A DNA stretch of 43,447 nucleotides, from NCBI GenBank assembly GCA_002701645.1, contig NZWP01000022.1:21982-65428 (forward strand). The letters run 5' to 3'. Source of the stretch: Fidelibacterota bacterium (GTDB lineage Bacteria; Fidelibacterota; Marinisomatia; Marinisomatales; Marinisomataceae). Position numbers and translations under genes: made by a program. Shown here one piece after another: positions 42,473-43,447 of the stretch. The notes under the pieces are model-generated. The model saw only the letters and a list, made by a program, of their open reading frames with translations, did no database searches and was not told the origin of the DNA. How positions within the stretch are numbered: position 1 is the stretch's first letter; each line of letters opens with the position of its first letter.

Positions 42473-43122
42473 TCGCTCACCATTCTTCCTTGGTCTAGTT
42501 CTATCACCCTATAAGACTTCTCCGCTATTAATTTATAATTATGTGTAGCCATTATTACACATGTACCTTCTTTATTAATTTGCTCTAGTATTCTTAAAAT
42601 TCTATGTCCAGCTGTTGGGTCAAGATTTCCAGTAGGTTCGTCTGCTAGTATTATATCTGGATTCTTTACAATTGCACGTGCAATACACACTCTTTGCTGT
42701 TCTCCTCCAGACAATTGATTAGGAAATTTCTTAGAATAACGAGATAGCTCTGTTAGCTCTAAAGCTTCGTTTACAAGGTTTGATATCTTTTTTCTTCCGA
42801 CACCATTGATATGCAAAGGCAGTGCTATATTCTCATAAACTGTCCTTTGTTTCAGCAATTTATAATCTTGAAAAATAACTCCAATTTTTTTTCTTGCTCT
42901 ATGAATATCCCTATTCTTTATCTTTGAAGAAGAGTATCCTAATACATTTACTTTTCCCTTATCAGGAAAAAGATCAAAATATAAAAGTTTTAATAGGGTG
43001 CTTTTTCCAGATCCTGTAGGGCCAACTAAAAAACAAAACTCATCATCTTGAATATTTAAGTCAATGTTATAAATTCCAGATTTTGAGGAGTAATTATATG
43101 TAATATTTTTAAACTCAACCAT
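42469..43122 (-). CDS. ftsE: Cell division ATP-binding protein FtsE
   Basis: A 217-residue ABC ATPase. Walker A is [10 protein letters not shown], the Q-loop VIFQDYKLL, signature [15 protein letters not shown], Walker [11 protein letters not shown] and the H-loop MATHNYK. F-Q-D-Y-K-L-L and E-P-T-G-N-L-D are typical of FtsE. I start at ATG 43122 ([12 protein letters not shown]), which overlaps the exchanger stop by eight bases; an in-frame ATG at 43149 would add nine residues foreign to the family. Confidence 0.93.
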   Translation of the reverse strand: MVEFKNITYNYSSKSGIYNIDLNIQDDEFCFLVGPTGSGKSTLLKLLYFDLFPDKGKVNVLGYSSSKIKNRDIHRARKKIGVIFQDYKLLKQRTVYENIALPLHINGVGRKKISNLVNEALELTELSRYSKKFPNQLSGGEQQRVCIARAIVKNPDIILADEPTGNLDPTAGHRILRILEQINKEGTCVIMATHNYKLIAEKSYRVIELDQGRMVSE

Positions 43123-43447
43123 AGAACTGAAGGTAAAGAAATAAGACATATATTGATACCAATAAAAAACCAGATAGCTTATTCAATCCTTTATAAAAGA
43201 AACTTAAGAATGCTAGCAAAAAGAGTAATCCAACCCCAAAGAACAATTCAAAAGAAACATCGCTCACTGTTAATGGATTTACTAAACCTACTACACCTAA
43301 AACAAATAATATATTGAAAATATTCGATCCAATGATATTTCCTAGGGATATACCCACCTCTTTCTTAGAAAGTGCCATCATGGTCACAAATAACTCAGGC
43401 AAGGACGTTCCTATGGCAACAACAGTCATACCAATTGCTTTTTCAGA
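43115..43447 (-). CDS. Sodium/calcium exchanger family protein, C-terminal part
   Basis: The open frame enters from the right edge (first residues S-E-K-A-I-G) and ends at TGA 43117-43115. The visible 110 residues contain the second alpha-repeat of the CaCA family, GTSLPELFVTMMALSKKEVG followed by GNIIGSNIFNILFVLGV. Three more helices follow. CaCA (YrbG-type) proteins exchange Ca2+ for Na+ or H+. The N-terminal half lies outside the window. It overlaps ftsE by eight bases. Confidence 0.88.
   Translation of the reverse strand, partial: SEKAIGMTVVAIGTSLPELFVTMMALSKKEVGISLGNIIGSNIFNILFVLGVVGLVNPLTVSDVSFELFFGVGLLFLLAFLSFFYKGLNKLSGFLLVSIYVLFLYLQFYG

Noticed and set aside
1-43447. CRISPR array, insertion sequence or rRNA
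   Set aside because: No regularly spaced repeats of 25-40 bases, no transposase motifs and no conserved rRNA stretches were seen on either strand.

Overview
The window is a gene-dense, AT-rich bacterial chromosome segment. It has about 45 protein genes, two intact tRNA genes, one tRNA fragment and a single intergenic stretch longer than 300 bases (1623-2105). Low GC, long runs of overlapping genes, a TPR lipoprotein with an 'AYFNTFYNAEEHY' start and the mix of families suggest an uncultured marine bacterium of the FCB group. A Marinimicrobia (SAR406)-like genome is my best guess; that is inference from gene style, and no marker such as 16S rRNA is present.

Region A (1-2138): the window opens inside a minus-strand DUF2207 membrane protein. 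It is followed by a repeat-rich gap and a strong terminator. Region B (2161-20907, all minus): about 19 genes with overlaps or gaps of at most 75 bases, ending in tRNA-Val and the terminator, so it reads as one 18.7 kb convoy. In transcription order it holds a TPR lipoprotein, a dihydroorotate dehydrogenase-like enzyme, an RlpA-like protein, a lipid kinase and CdsA. Next comes a seven-gene block of unknown function: a MutL/GlmL-type ASKHA ATPase, a barrel-sandwich/KOW protein, a 90-residue protein, a DUF6754-type membrane protein and three more membrane proteins. The convoy ends with lysine 6-transaminase, RsmI, thymidylate kinase, an S41 protease, a TPP enzyme, a DoxX-like protein and an SDR.

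Region C (20922-29849): a BolA-family gene diverges from region B, followed by a minus-strand thioredoxin-like/CPBP pair. A plus-strand set then runs: amidase lipoprotein, 40-residue membrane peptide, NCS2-like permease, GH109-type oxidoreductase, sodium:solute symporter and galactokinase-like GHMP kinase. The last four are tightly coupled, locally richer in G+C, and look like an amino-sugar uptake and activation cassette.

Region D (29862-34424, minus): an accessory segment of small unknown proteins, a NUDIX hydrolase and a DUF2779 nuclease-like gene split by one in-frame TAA. Part of it lies between an intact tRNA-Ser(GCU) and a detached 52-base copy of that tRNA's 3' part, which suggests an insertion hotspot. 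Region E (34425-43447, minus): a housekeeping convoy of a Na/Ca exchanger (partial), FtsE, FtsX, GrpE, DnaJ, two single-pass unknowns, RsmD, CoaD, Icd and ObgE, ending in tRNA-Ser. Both convoys therefore end in a tRNA gene.

The best candidate for an undescribed system is the MutL/DUF6754 membrane cluster at 9622-16234. There is no CRISPR array, rRNA, transposase or integrase in the window.
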